Positions 48,837-57,253 of a stretch of DNA of 64,000 nt are shown here, piece by piece; the first letter of the stretch is position 1, and every line of letters starts with the position of its first letter. This stretch comes from Burkholderiales bacterium PBB2 (lineage in GTDB: Bacteria > Pseudomonadota > Gammaproteobacteria > Burkholderiales > Burkholderiaceae_C), in assembly GCA_002255955.1 (NCBI GenBank), contig NKIM01000011.1:1-64000 (forward strand). Direction: 5' to 3'. The notes beneath the pieces were generated by a model that worked only from the letters and a program-made list of their open reading frames with translations, searched no databases and was not told where the DNA came from. The translations under genes and the position numbers were made by a program.

Positions 48837-50116
48837 TGCGGCAGCAGGCCGAGGGCCTGGTTCAGGGCCGAGATGGCCTGGTTCACGTGCAGTCGGGCAA
48901 GCGTCGCCTGGCGCTCGGCCTCGTTGGCTTCCAGTTCGACCCGCAGGCGGCTGGGCAGGTCGGCCTCGCCAACACGGAAGGACTTCTCGATGAAACCTCG
49001 GGTCTCGCGAGCCAGCGCGGCACGTCGGGTAGCCGCTTCAGCTACCGTCTGTGCGGCCGCCAGCCGCGCACCAGCCCCAGCCAATTCGCCGGCTAGGCGC
49101 TGGCGCTCCAGGCTCAATTGGGTCTGAGCCTCGACGAGTTCGGCTCCCGCCGCGGCAAGCTTGGCTTGATTGGCTCCGCTGGAACCCAGAGGAAAGCGCA
49201 GACCCAGGGTCACGGTCTGACCGTAACGCTCCCCGTAACCACCTCGATCTCGGGTCGTCGCCAGCGTCAGTTCGGGGTTGGCGCGCTGCCGGGCCCCAGT
49301 GAGATCGCGGGCGCGCTCGGCCATCAATACCCGATCGCTCAATTCGCGCAGCGCCGGATGGTTCGGCGCCGGCTCGGTATCGTCGGGCAATGGGGCCATC
49401 GCGGTCTCCGCAGCATCAGGGAGCCCGGTGGCAGGAGCCTCGGCCGTCAGCGTACGCAGCGCCTGCTCGGCCTGAGTGAGCGAAGCTTGGCTCACAGCCA
49501 ACTCGGCCTGTGCTGCCGCCAGCGCACCGTCCGCTTGGTGCTGATCAGATTTTGCAAGTTCACCGGCCGCAACGCGCCGGGCGACATCGCGCCCCAATTG
49601 GGCGGCACTTTCTTGCCGGGCACGGGCCAGGCCGACTTCGATGCGGGCCCGGTGCAGGCCCCACCAAGCCTCCCTGAGGTTGCCGGCGAGTCGCCACTGT
49701 GCTGCCGCTGCGCGACTGTCAACCGCGCCAGCCTCAGCCTCTGCCAGGGCCAAGCTGCGGCTTCGCTCACCGGGCAGCCATAAGGGCACGGCCACGCCAA
49801 CTTCGTACTCCCGACTGCCGTCATTGCGGTTGAGGCGGTCCGACTTGGCCGAGACCTCCAAAGACGGTGGCTCGGCCGTCCAGCTTTGCGCCGCTACTTT
49901 GCGGCCCTGGGCAGCCTGCCTGTAAAGGTCGTTACTGGCGGCCTCAGGCTGGCGCAGCCAAGCCGCTTCAAAGGCTTGTTTGAGGTTCGTGACCGTGCCT
50001 ACCTGGGCAAGGGCGTCAGTGGTCGTCGCGCCCAGAGCGAGCAGGAGCGCGCACAGGCTCGAAAAAGATGCGCGCGGGCGCAAGGCCGCAGGCGCGGTCC
50101 GGAAATAGAAATCCAT
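48833..50116 (-). CDS. TolC-family outer-membrane efflux channel (CzcC-like)
   Basis: 427 residues. Signal sequence, then the two repeated alpha-helical/barrel halves of outer-membrane efflux proteins: LKQAFEAAWLRQPE at the start and ELSDRVLMAERARDLTGARQRANPELTLATTRDRGGYGE at the centre, ending VNQAISALNQALGLLPQ. Length matches CzcC (about 418). GAGGACACC before the ATG at 50116 supports the start. It lies 146 bp after the czcI-like gene. Confidence 0.92.
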   Translation of the reverse strand: MDFYFRTAPAALRPRASFSSLCALLLALGATTTDALAQVGTVTNLKQAFEAAWLRQPEAASNDLYRQAAQGRKVAAQSWTAEPPSLEVSAKSDRLNRNDGSREYEVGVAVPLWLPGERSRSLALAEAEAGAVDSRAAAAQWRLAGNLREAWWGLHRARIEVGLARARQESAAQLGRDVARRVAAGELAKSDQHQADGALAAAQAELAVSQASLTQAEQALRTLTAEAPATGLPDAAETAMAPLPDDTEPAPNHPALRELSDRVLMAERARDLTGARQRANPELTLATTRDRGGYGERYGQTVTLGLRFPLGSSGANQAKLAAAGAELVEAQTQLSLERQRLAGELAGAGARLAAAQTVAEAATRRAALARETRGFIEKSFRVGEADLPSRLRVELEANEAERQATLARLHVNQAISALNQALGLLPQ

Positions 50117-50262
50117 GGTGTCCTCGTCGGCAGCGGCCAATTGACTACTGGCTGCTGCGGTATCAGCCGGAATGCTGGCGAGGAATGGGCGCCGCTAGGC
50201 GCAGCCCTTGTGCACGATGCCGTCGCCACACATGGGCTGACGGAACCGGCCCTCGCCGCTGG

Positions 50263-50643
50263 TCAGGCGAGGCGGACGTGAGGCGGGCGGATCAGGCGCT
50301 CGGGGAGGCCGGTCGTGACGGAACGCTGGTAGGGGGTAGACGCCGAAGGTGGCATTGGCGCGCTCAAGACGACGGTCGCCTGCATCACCACGGCCGAGAA
50401 AGCGCCATGGCAGCTTGGGCAATCGGCATGGGCACCGAAATCGCCCTGTGCCTTGCTGTCATCGGCGCTGCCGCCCACATCGACCGAAGCGGGCTCGCTC
50501 GCCTGCTGGTCGTGCCGGTGCTCATGATGGCCGAAGTGATTGGCATGGATGCTCGCCTCGTGCCGGCAGATGCTGGCGGCGGCTGCCCACGTCCACTGGA
50601 CGGGCAGAAGCAGCATCAGAAAAACCAGCACGATTCGTTGCAT
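50263..50643 (-). CDS. czcI: CzcI-like small exported metal-resistance protein
   Basis: 126 residues. The signal sequence MQRIVLVFLMLLLPVQWTWA and the following AASICRHE, HFGHHEHRHD and CPSC are the CzcI pattern: small, His/Cys-rich and periplasmic, first gene of czcICBA operons and thought to tune expression. The start at 50643 is set by the signal peptide; upstream in-frame codons are not conserved. Divergent from the response regulator over a 170-bp region that holds a CusR-like box. Confidence 0.8.
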   Translation of the reverse strand: MQRIVLVFLMLLLPVQWTWAAAASICRHEASIHANHFGHHEHRHDQQASEPASVDVGGSADDSKAQGDFGAHADCPSCHGAFSAVVMQATVVLSAPMPPSASTPYQRSVTTGLPERLIRPPHVRLA

Positions 50644-50760
50644 AGGGCGGAAGTGTAGCGAAAGCGTCCAACAGCGCAATAAGGTCAGCGGCTGCCTGGG
50701 CACTTTTGGGTAAGTTCGCCGCAACTGTAAAGCGCCAAACCAGACAAGCACCCAACGCCA

Positions 50761-50780
50761 AGATGACAAATTCGTCATCT
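50761..50780. promoter_or_regulatory. CusR/CopR/CzcR-like operator
   Basis: AGATGAC-AAATTC-GTCATCT, 7-base perfect inverted arms. It closely matches the CusR-type copper box (ATGACAA-NN-TTGTCAT) apart from one base. Located between divergent czcI and the response-regulator gene, 34 bp from the latter's ATG, so it probably serves both promoters. Confidence 0.75.
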
Positions 50781-50813
50781 CGGCCATCTGGTGCAGGCCG
50801 CAGAATTGCGACC

Positions 50814-51500
50814 ATGAAATTATTGGTGATTGAAGACGAGATCAAGCTCGCGGACTACTTGCGCAAGGGGCTGAGTGAGGAAGGCTACGTGGTCGATGTG
50901 GCCCATAGCGGCATCGACGGCCTGCACATGGCGACCGAGGCCGACTATGACTTGTTGGTTCTCGACGGCATGCTGCCTGGCATCGACGGTCTGGCCGTGC
51001 TGGCGGCGTTGCGCCAGAGCAAGCAAACGCCGGTGCTGATGTTGACCGCCCGCAGCCAGATCGAGGACCGGGTGCGAGGCTTGCAGGGTGGCGCGGACGA
51101 CTATCTGGTCAAGCCCTTCGCATTTTCGGAGCTGGTGGCACGCATCCAGGTCTTGCTGCGGCGCGCAGGCGGCCCTCGCAACGGCGGCGAGCCGACCGTG
51201 TTGAAGGTGGCCGATCTGGAGGTGGACCTGATCCGCCGCAAGGCCACGCGTGCGGGCCAGCGACTCGATCTGACCGCCAAGGAGTTCAATTTGTTGAGCC
51301 TGTTGCTGCGGCGCCAGACCGAGGTGCTGTCGCGAACCGAACTGGCCGAGCAGGTCTGGGACATGAACTTTGACAGCGAGACGAATGTGGTGGACGTTGC
51401 CGTCCGGCGGCTGCGCAGCAAACTTGACCAGCCCTTCGAGCGGCCGCTGCTGCACACGGTGCGGGGCATGGGCTATGTGCTTGAGGCTCGGGAGCTTTGA
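50814..51500 (+). CDS. OmpR-family heavy-metal response regulator (CzcR/CusR-like)
   Basis: 228 residues. Receiver domain with phospho-acceptor Asp51 (LVLDGMLPG) and Lys in DDYLVKPF, then a winged-helix DNA-binding domain (LTAKEFNLLSLLLRR, NVVDVAVRRLRSKLD, VRGMGYVLE). It matches heavy-metal regulators of the CusR/CzcR/PcoR group. The ATG at 50814 gives the normal N-terminus MKLLVIEDE. Its stop overlaps the kinase start. Confidence 0.93.
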   Translation: MKLLVIEDEIKLADYLRKGLSEEGYVVDVAHSGIDGLHMATEADYDLLVLDGMLPGIDGLAVLAALRQSKQTPVLMLTARSQIEDRVRGLQGGADDYLVKPFAFSELVARIQVLLRRAGGPRNGGEPTVLKVADLEVDLIRRKATRAGQRLDLTAKEFNLLSLLLRRQTEVLSRTELAEQVWDMNFDSETNVVDVAVRRLRSKLDQPFERPLLHTVRGMGYVLEAREL

Positions 51501-52846
51501 GAGGGTCAGCAATCACCGCCAGTCTGCGCGGCCGGCTGTCGCTTTGGCTGGCTCTGCAGACCATGTTGGGCCTGGGTCTGGTGTGCGCGGCGGTCTATGT
51601 GGTGATCGCGCTCACGCTGTCGCAAAGGCAGGACGAAACGCTGACGCAGAAGCAGGTGGCGGTGGAGCACCTGCTCACCGAGGGACGCGGCGCCCACGAC
51701 CTGGCAGGTGTGCGTCATCTGCTGAAGGACTTTTTGGCCGGGCATGACGAGTTGTCATTGCGTTTGGTCAACGGCGATGGCCAGGTCATCTTCGAGACCA
51801 GCGCACGCCAGCCTCCCTTGGCCGACAGCAAACGCAGGGTCTTCGACATCCGTCTGCCACCGGATTCGGGGGGCTCGGCCCACGCCGCGCTGGTGCTGGA
51901 CAAGCGCGCTGACGAGGCTTTGCTGGCCCGCCTGGCCTGGACCCTGGCCCTGGCCGCGCTGACGGGGGCACTGGCCGCGACCGTCGGAGGCTTCATGCTG
52001 GTGCGCCTCGGGTTGGCGCCCCTGCACAAACTTGTAGAGCAAACCCGACGGGTGACCGCGACGGACCTGGAACGACGACTCGACGGGGCTGGGCAGGCCG
52101 ACGAGTTGCAGCCGCTGATCGGGCAGTTCAACGCGCTGCTGGATCGGCTGGGCGCGGCCTATAAGCAGATGGAAGCTTTCAATGCCGACGTGGCCCATGA
52201 GTTGAACACGCCGCTGGCCACGCTGATCAGCAGTTGCGAGTTGGCGCTACGCAAGCCGCGTGACACGGGAGAGCTGCGGGAGGCAATGGGCTCGAACCTT
52301 GAAGATCTGCACCGCCTGGCCAACATCGTCGGCGACATGCTCTTCCTCTCCAATGCCGATCGAGGCGTGCCGGCCCGACGTATTTGGGTTCCCTGCCTCG
52401 GGGCTCTAGCCCAGGAGGTTCTTGAGTTTCATGAAGCGGCCTTGCTTGATGCGGGGCTGACGGCTGAGGTGCAGGGCGATGCTGCCGCCGAGGTGGACGC
52501 CCGGCTGCTCCGGCGAGCCTTGTCGAACCTGCTGGGTAACGCGACCCGGTATGCGTCGCCCGGCTCGGCCGTGCTGGTGCGCATTGAGCACCAGAGTGCC
52601 GGCGAGGTGTCCATCGCCGTACAAAACGCGGGTCCGGCGATTGCAGCAGAACACCTGCCCAAACTGTTCGACCGGTTTTACCGGGCAGACCCCTCACGAA
52701 CCCACGCCGACCGCAACCATGGGCTGGGCCTGGCCATCGTCGCGGCCATCGCGCGCATGCACGGCGGCCGCGCTTTCGCGGAGTCAGCGGGCGGCGCAAC
52801 CAGAATCGGGCTGGTCTTTTCCGGCGGTGCCGGCAACGCCGCCTGA
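51497..52846 (+). CDS. Heavy-metal sensor histidine kinase (CzcS/CusS-like)
   Basis: 449 residues. It starts at a TTG overlapping the regulator's TGA, with GGAG just upstream. Transmembrane helices at about 15-40 and 145-170 bracket a periplasmic sensor of about 105 residues; then HAMP, the H-box FNADVAHELNTPLATL with His234, N-box and HGLGLAIVAAIARMHGG (G box). The 3' 63 bp overlap the convergent transglutaminase gene. Confidence 0.92.
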   Translation: MRGSAITASLRGRLSLWLALQTMLGLGLVCAAVYVVIALTLSQRQDETLTQKQVAVEHLLTEGRGAHDLAGVRHLLKDFLAGHDELSLRLVNGDGQVIFETSARQPPLADSKRRVFDIRLPPDSGGSAHAALVLDKRADEALLARLAWTLALAALTGALAATVGGFMLVRLGLAPLHKLVEQTRRVTATDLERRLDGAGQADELQPLIGQFNALLDRLGAAYKQMEAFNADVAHELNTPLATLISSCELALRKPRDTGELREAMGSNLEDLHRLANIVGDMLFLSNADRGVPARRIWVPCLGALAQEVLEFHEAALLDAGLTAEVQGDAAAEVDARLLRRALSNLLGNATRYASPGSAVLVRIEHQSAGEVSIAVQNAGPAIAAEHLPKLFDRFYRADPSRTHADRNHGLGLAIVAAIARMHGGRAFAESAGGATRIGLVFSGGAGNAA

Positions 52847-53608
52847 GGCCAGACGCGCAGAAGCGCTCCGGCGAATCCGTTCTACATTGCCATTCATCTG
52901 CTGGCGAATGACATGTTGGAACAACCAGCGCTTGACGCCCTTCAGATTGACGCCGTGGCGGGCATAGAACTCGTCAGGGGTGTCGAACAGGCCAAAGTCC
53001 TGGTTGATGCCATCTTTCTGGATGAAGGTATCGCCACCATCCCAGTCGACCTGCGGGCATTGCAGGTCTGGCGTGGCCGCCCCATAGCCGCAGAATGCGC
53101 CGCGGTGCTCGGCGAAGCGCAGTTGCAACGACCCCAGGTAGGCCTTGTCCAGGATGAAGCCTTCCAGCCGGGCCCAGCGTTCACCAGTCCAGACCTCGAC
53201 CCAGCTGTGGATGATGTTGCGCGGCGCCAGCCAGTACGCCAGCCCGGTGATAGCGCCGCGCTGCAACTGCTTGTCGATGGTGAAGCCATGGAACCGGCAG
53301 GGAATGCCCAGCGCGCGCAACAAGGCCATCATCAGCGTGCTCTTCGTGTTGCACTGGCCGTATCCGTCGGCGAGCACCTCGGAGGCCTTGAGGTCGTCGC
53401 CGCTGTTGTAGCCGAAAGCGACCTCATCCCTGACAAAGGCATAGGCTGCGGCGATACGCTCGTGTTCGGTCAGTTGTTGCCAGCCACGCCCTTGAATCAA
53501 GGCAACCATGCTCGGGTGGCCGAAGTCGAGCAAGTTGGTCGCAGCCAGTGCGCGCAGCCGGTCAGCGCCCACCGGGGCAAGCGCGGGAAGTTCGGGAATG
53601 TCGATCAC
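52784..53608 (-). CDS. Transglutaminase-like (cysteine protease fold) protein
   Basis: 274 residues. Core motif YGQCNTKSTLMMALLRALGIPCR with Cys86, followed by HSWVEVW with His134 and a downstream Asp, the transglutaminase-like triad. Family members are amidases or peptidases as often as cross-linkers. The GTG start overlaps the P-type ATPase stop (GTGA), so it is translated with the metal pump. Its 3' end overlaps the sensor kinase by 63 bp; the last 20-30 residues (after NVERIRRSA) are probably an extension read through that overlap. Its part in metal resistance is unknown. Confidence 0.85.
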   Translation of the reverse strand: MIDIPELPALAPVGADRLRALAATNLLDFGHPSMVALIQGRGWQQLTEHERIAAAYAFVRDEVAFGYNSGDDLKASEVLADGYGQCNTKSTLMMALLRALGIPCRFHGFTIDKQLQRGAITGLAYWLAPRNIIHSWVEVWTGERWARLEGFILDKAYLGSLQLRFAEHRGAFCGYGAATPDLQCPQVDWDGGDTFIQKDGINQDFGLFDTPDEFYARHGVNLKGVKRWLFQHVIRQQMNGNVERIRRSASARLASGGVAGTAGKDQPDSGCAAR

Positions 53609-55878
53609 AAGGGTTCCTTGCTGCGCAGCAATCGCAGGCCGTTAAATACCACCAGCAAGCTGGCACCCATGTCCGCGAAGACCGCCATCCACATGCTGGC
53701 ATTGCCGAAAACCGCAGCCACCAGGAAGATTGCCTTGATGCCGAGGGCCAGGCTGATGTTCTGCCAGAGCACCGTATGTGTGCGGCGCGACAGGCGGATG
53801 GTCTCGGGCAGGCGCTGCAGGTCGTCGTTCATGACCACCACATCGGCGGCTTCCATCGCCGTGTGGGTGCCAGCGCCGCCCATCGCAAAGCCAATGTCGG
53901 CCTTGGCCAGCGCCGGTGCGTCGTTGATGCCATCGCCGGTCATCGCAGTGGGGCCATAGCGGGTCTGCATCTCGCCGATCGCATTGAGTTTGTCCTGCGG
54001 CAGCAAATTGCCGCGCACCTGTTCGATGCCCGCCTCGCGGGCGATGGCCTCGGCCGTGGCCTGGTTGTCGCCGGTCAGCATCACCGGCGTGACGCCAAGA
54101 GCCAGCAACTCGGCGACGGCTGCCCGCGACGACGGCTTGATCGTGTCGGCCACCGCGAACAGGGCCAGCACGCCGACGTCGTCGGCCAGCATCGTGACGG
54201 TGCGGCCGGCCTGCTCATGCTGCTTCAGCAGCACCTCGATGGCAGGTGAGCATTGGCTACGTTCCTCGATCCAGCGGTGATTGCCCAGCACATAGGACGC
54301 CTGGTCCAGCCTGGCCTGCACCCCACGGCCGACGACGGCCTCGAACCCATCCACTTCGCCAACGCTGGATTCCTCTGCCAAGCCGGCGGCAATTGCCTTG
54401 GAGACCGGATGGTCAGAGCGGCCGGCAATGCTCAGCGCTGCGCGCGCGACCACGGCGCGGGCAGTGCCGTCGCGCACGATCTGAAAGTCAACGAGCTTGG
54501 GCTTGCCTTCGGTGATGGTGCCGGTTTTATCCAGCGCCACAGCCTTGAGGGACCGAGCCTGCTCCAGATAGACGCCCCCTTTGACTAGGATGCCGCGCCG
54601 GGCGGCGGCCGCAAGGCCACTCACCACCGTCACCGGCGTCGAGATCACCAGGGCGCAGGGGCAGGCGATGACCAGCAGCACCAGAGCCTTGTAGACAGCC
54701 TCCATCCAGGTCCAGCCCATCAACCAAGGCATAGCCACGGCAACCACCAAGGCAAGCACGAACACGCCCGGCGTGTAGATGGCGGCGAAGCGATCGACAA
54801 AGCGCTGGGTGGGCGCACGGGTGGCCTGCGCCTCTTCGACCGCGTGGATGATGCGCGCCAAGGTACTGTCGGTGGCCAATGCGGTGACCCGGAACTCCAG
54901 CGCCGCATTCTGGTTGATGGTGCCGGCAAAGACCTCGTCGCCCACAGTCTTGTCGACAGGAACACTCTCGCCGGTGACCGGCGCTTGATCGATGGCGCTG
55001 GCGCCGGCCGTCACCACGCCGTCCAGCGGTACGCGCTCACCGGGGCGCAGGCGCACGATGGCACCGACCGCCACGGCCCCGGTTGGCATGCGCTGCCATT
55101 GACCGCCCGTCTGCTGCACTTCCGCATCCTGAGGCGCCAGATCCAGCAAGCTCTTGATGGCGTTGCGGGCCCGGTCCACGGCCCGGGCCTCGATCAGTTC
55201 GGCAATGGCATAGAGGGCCATCACCATGGCAGCTTCCGGCCATTGACCGATCACGAAGGCGCCGGTCACCGCCACGGTCATCAGCGCATTGATGTTCAAG
55301 CGCCCCGCCTTGAGAGCCAGCAGCCCCTTTTGATAGGTACCGAATCCGGCCAGGTAGATGGCCAGAACCGCCAGCAGCATCTGTACGCCCTTGAGCAAGG
55401 CCGTCTCCGGCGCAAAGAAGGCCACGGCCTCGGCGGCAATGGCGAAGGCCAGGGCGCCGATCAGACGGGGCAAGCCCGATTCCACATGTGCATGATCGTG
55501 GTCGACACCTTGCCCGCTCTCGCCCGCGGCTTCGGCCGCCGGCTCCGCCAATGGCAGCGGCTTGTAGCCAATGCGCTCAATCGCTGCAATCGCAGCCGTC
55601 AGATCGGCCGGCTCGGCGGCCAGCGAGACAGTCCGTTGCCCCAGGTCAAAGCGCAGTTGCTTCACACCAGCAATGGGCTCCAGGGCGCGGCGGATCTCAG
55701 ACTCCTCGGACGAGCAGTCCATATTGGCGATGCGGTAGCGATGCAGCCCGGCTTGCGCAGGCGCTGGCATAGACGGTGCGGGTGCCGGAGTGATCGAGAC
55801 CGACCCGCAGGCCGAGCCGCAACAGGAAGCCGCCGGTGTGTCGTCGGGAGCGGGAGAGGTGTGCAGGGTCTTGTCCAT
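53605..55878 (-). CDS. Heavy-metal translocating P-type ATPase (CadA/ZntA/PbrA type)
   Basis: 757 residues. It exports divalent soft metals with ATP. Cys-rich N-terminus (SCCGSACG at 18-25), HMA domain with MDCSSEE (53-59), a His patch VDHDHAHVE, actuator TGES (302-305), membrane CPC at 406-408, phosphorylation site DKTGT with Asp450, and C-terminal GDGINDAPALAKADIG. CPC plus DCxxEE in the HMA domain fits the Zn/Cd/Pb (PIB-2) class. The promoter between this gene and the divergent MerR-family regulator has the typical 19-bp spacer. Confidence 0.95.
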   Translation of the reverse strand: MDKTLHTSPAPDDTPAASCCGSACGSVSITPAPAPSMPAPAQAGLHRYRIANMDCSSEESEIRRALEPIAGVKQLRFDLGQRTVSLAAEPADLTAAIAAIERIGYKPLPLAEPAAEAAGESGQGVDHDHAHVESGLPRLIGALAFAIAAEAVAFFAPETALLKGVQMLLAVLAIYLAGFGTYQKGLLALKAGRLNINALMTVAVTGAFVIGQWPEAAMVMALYAIAELIEARAVDRARNAIKSLLDLAPQDAEVQQTGGQWQRMPTGAVAVGAIVRLRPGERVPLDGVVTAGASAIDQAPVTGESVPVDKTVGDEVFAGTINQNAALEFRVTALATDSTLARIIHAVEEAQATRAPTQRFVDRFAAIYTPGVFVLALVVAVAMPWLMGWTWMEAVYKALVLLVIACPCALVISTPVTVVSGLAAAARRGILVKGGVYLEQARSLKAVALDKTGTITEGKPKLVDFQIVRDGTARAVVARAALSIAGRSDHPVSKAIAAGLAEESSVGEVDGFEAVVGRGVQARLDQASYVLGNHRWIEERSQCSPAIEVLLKQHEQAGRTVTMLADDVGVLALFAVADTIKPSSRAAVAELLALGVTPVMLTGDNQATAEAIAREAGIEQVRGNLLPQDKLNAIGEMQTRYGPTAMTGDGINDAPALAKADIGFAMGGAGTHTAMEAADVVVMNDDLQRLPETIRLSRRTHTVLWQNISLALGIKAIFLVAAVFGNASMWMAVFADMGASLLVVFNGLRLLRSKEPL

Positions 55879-55884
55879 GGCTGA

Positions 55885-55915
55885 ATTAAAAACCCTGTAG
55901 TCGGTGTAGAGTCAA
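55885..55915 (-). promoter_or_regulatory. MerR-type promoter/operator of the P-type ATPase gene
   Basis: On the minus strand TTGACT (55915-55910) and TTTAAT (55890-55885) are 19 bp apart, the over-long spacing that MerR-family activators correct. The spacer holds the imperfect dyad ACCCTGTAG-TCG-GTGTAGAGT (55892-55912), as in pbr and cad promoters. The expected start site falls at about 55878, the ATG itself. Confidence 0.85.
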
Positions 55916-55943
55916 GCGCAAGCGCACAAATTCGAGCCAAACC

Positions 55944-56423
55944 ATGAAAATCGGTGAACTGGCGGTGGCGACGGCCACGCAGATCGAGACGATCCGCTTC
56001 TACGAACGCGAAGGCCTGATCCCGACGCCTGGGCGCAGCACGGGCAACTACCGTGTGTACGACGACAGCCATGTGCAGCGACTGATCTTCATCCGGCGCT
56101 GTCGGGGCTTGGACATGGCGCTGGACGAGATTCGCACGCTGCTGCGCTTCACCGACCGCCCTGGAGCCGACTGCGGCGAGGTGAACCAGGTGCTGGACGA
56201 CCACATCGGACATGTGGCGGCGCGGATCAAGGAGTTGCGTGCGCTGGAGACAGAACTCAGGAATTTGCGTTCCCGTTGTCAGTCCACCAGCCCCGGACAG
56301 GCCTGTGCGATCCTGCAAGAGCTGAATCACCCGCAGGCCGGCCAACTGGCACCTCTGCCTGCGTCTGAGGTTCATACCCATGTGGGGGCGGTACACCGGC
56401 GCAAAGCCGGCACCCATGCATGA
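55944..56423 (+). CDS. cadR: MerR-family Cd(II)/Pb(II)-responsive regulator (CadR/PbrR)
   Basis: 159 residues. Winged-helix start MKIGELAVATATQIETIRFYEREGLIP, a dimerisation helix, and metal ligands Cys77 (GADCGEV), Cys112 and Cys121. The 112-121 spacing resembles PbrR more than CadR, so Pb(II) or Cd(II) sensing is likely. Divergent from the ATPase gene, 65 bp apart, and expected to twist the 19-bp promoter between them. Confidence 0.92.
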   Translation: MKIGELAVATATQIETIRFYEREGLIPTPGRSTGNYRVYDDSHVQRLIFIRRCRGLDMALDEIRTLLRFTDRPGADCGEVNQVLDDHIGHVAARIKELRALETELRNLRSRCQSTSPGQACAILQELNHPQAGQLAPLPASEVHTHVGAVHRRKAGTHA

Positions 56424-56450
56424 GATTGGTCCCGGCCGATGCGATAGTGA

Positions 56451-56795
56451 TCAGTTGCGCTCGCTATCGTTGCGCGCGACATAGACCTTCAGCGGCTTGC
56501 TGCTGAAGCCTGCCGGGGCAATAGCCTGCAGATCTACTGCGCGGTGACCGATCACGTCGAACTTCCAGCTGAAGCTCTTGTCGCCATTGCGGAAAGTGAC
56601 AGTTTCACCGCAATCGATGTTGAGTGTGCTGGCAGCGCCAACGTCAACGACCTTGGCGGCTTGCGACGCGGAAGCGGCGGCACCGTAGACAGACTTTCCG
56701 CTGGCCAGGGTGGTGGTGTCCATGGCCGCGCTCGCCACGGTTGCCGACAAGGCCAGGCCGAAAGCAAGGGCGACGTTGGTGAAGGTACGGTTCAT
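56451..56795 (-). CDS. czcE: CzcE-like periplasmic metal-binding protein
   Basis: 114 residues. Signal peptide ending ASA-AMD, then KVVDVGAASTLNIDCGETVTFRNGDKSFSWKFDVIGHRAVDL, the CzcE fold. CzcE of Cupriavidus binds Cu(II) and modulates czc expression. It is convergent with cadR (27 bp) and its upstream region runs to the right end of the island. Confidence 0.85.
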   Translation of the reverse strand: MNRTFTNVALAFGLALSATVASAAMDTTTLASGKSVYGAAASASQAAKVVDVGAASTLNIDCGETVTFRNGDKSFSWKFDVIGHRAVDLQAIAPAGFSSKPLKVYVARNDSERN

Positions 56796-57253
56796 GGTGG
56801 ACTCCTAATAGCTCAAGATGGTCGGCACTTCGATGTGAGGTGCTTTAGCGATTCATCTTGAATATGACTTTAGGAGTCGCCCTCCAACGGCAAGCACACG
56901 GCTTGATTACATCTTTGTCATGACACAGTGGGGGCCGCGGCGATCCGGCTGCGTCCGCAGTACCTTTGATATCGGCCGTTCGAGCTGCGGCAGCTCAGTC
57001 CACGCGGTGACTGCAGTTATGCGTAGACGGTGAGTTGGGCCAACTGGTGCGAGCGACCGGGAACGCTGGGGTGTTGACCGGCAATCCTCGATTTGTACTT
57101 CGGCTTTGGGCACATTGCTGACCACCCACATGTCTACCGTGAGCGGCAGCAACCAGCCTAGAGCAGTCAGCCCTAGCTAGCCCTCACCACTCAACGCCGC
57201 GACACGCGCCGCCAAGCCCGTCCAAGCCGCGGCTTTCCCAACTGCAACACCAA
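56796..57253. other. Non-coding stretch inside the right end
   Basis: 458 bp without a gene. It contains the third copy of the dispersed repeat (57104-57120) and probably the czcE promoter close to 56820-56870; I see no definite hexamers. Confidence 0.5.
57104..57120 (-). repeat. Dispersed repeat, copy 3
   Basis: CTTTGGGCACATTGCTG, exact reverse complement of 40649-40665, placed about 230 bp inside the right end as the other copy is about 420 bp inside the left end. Confidence 0.7.
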
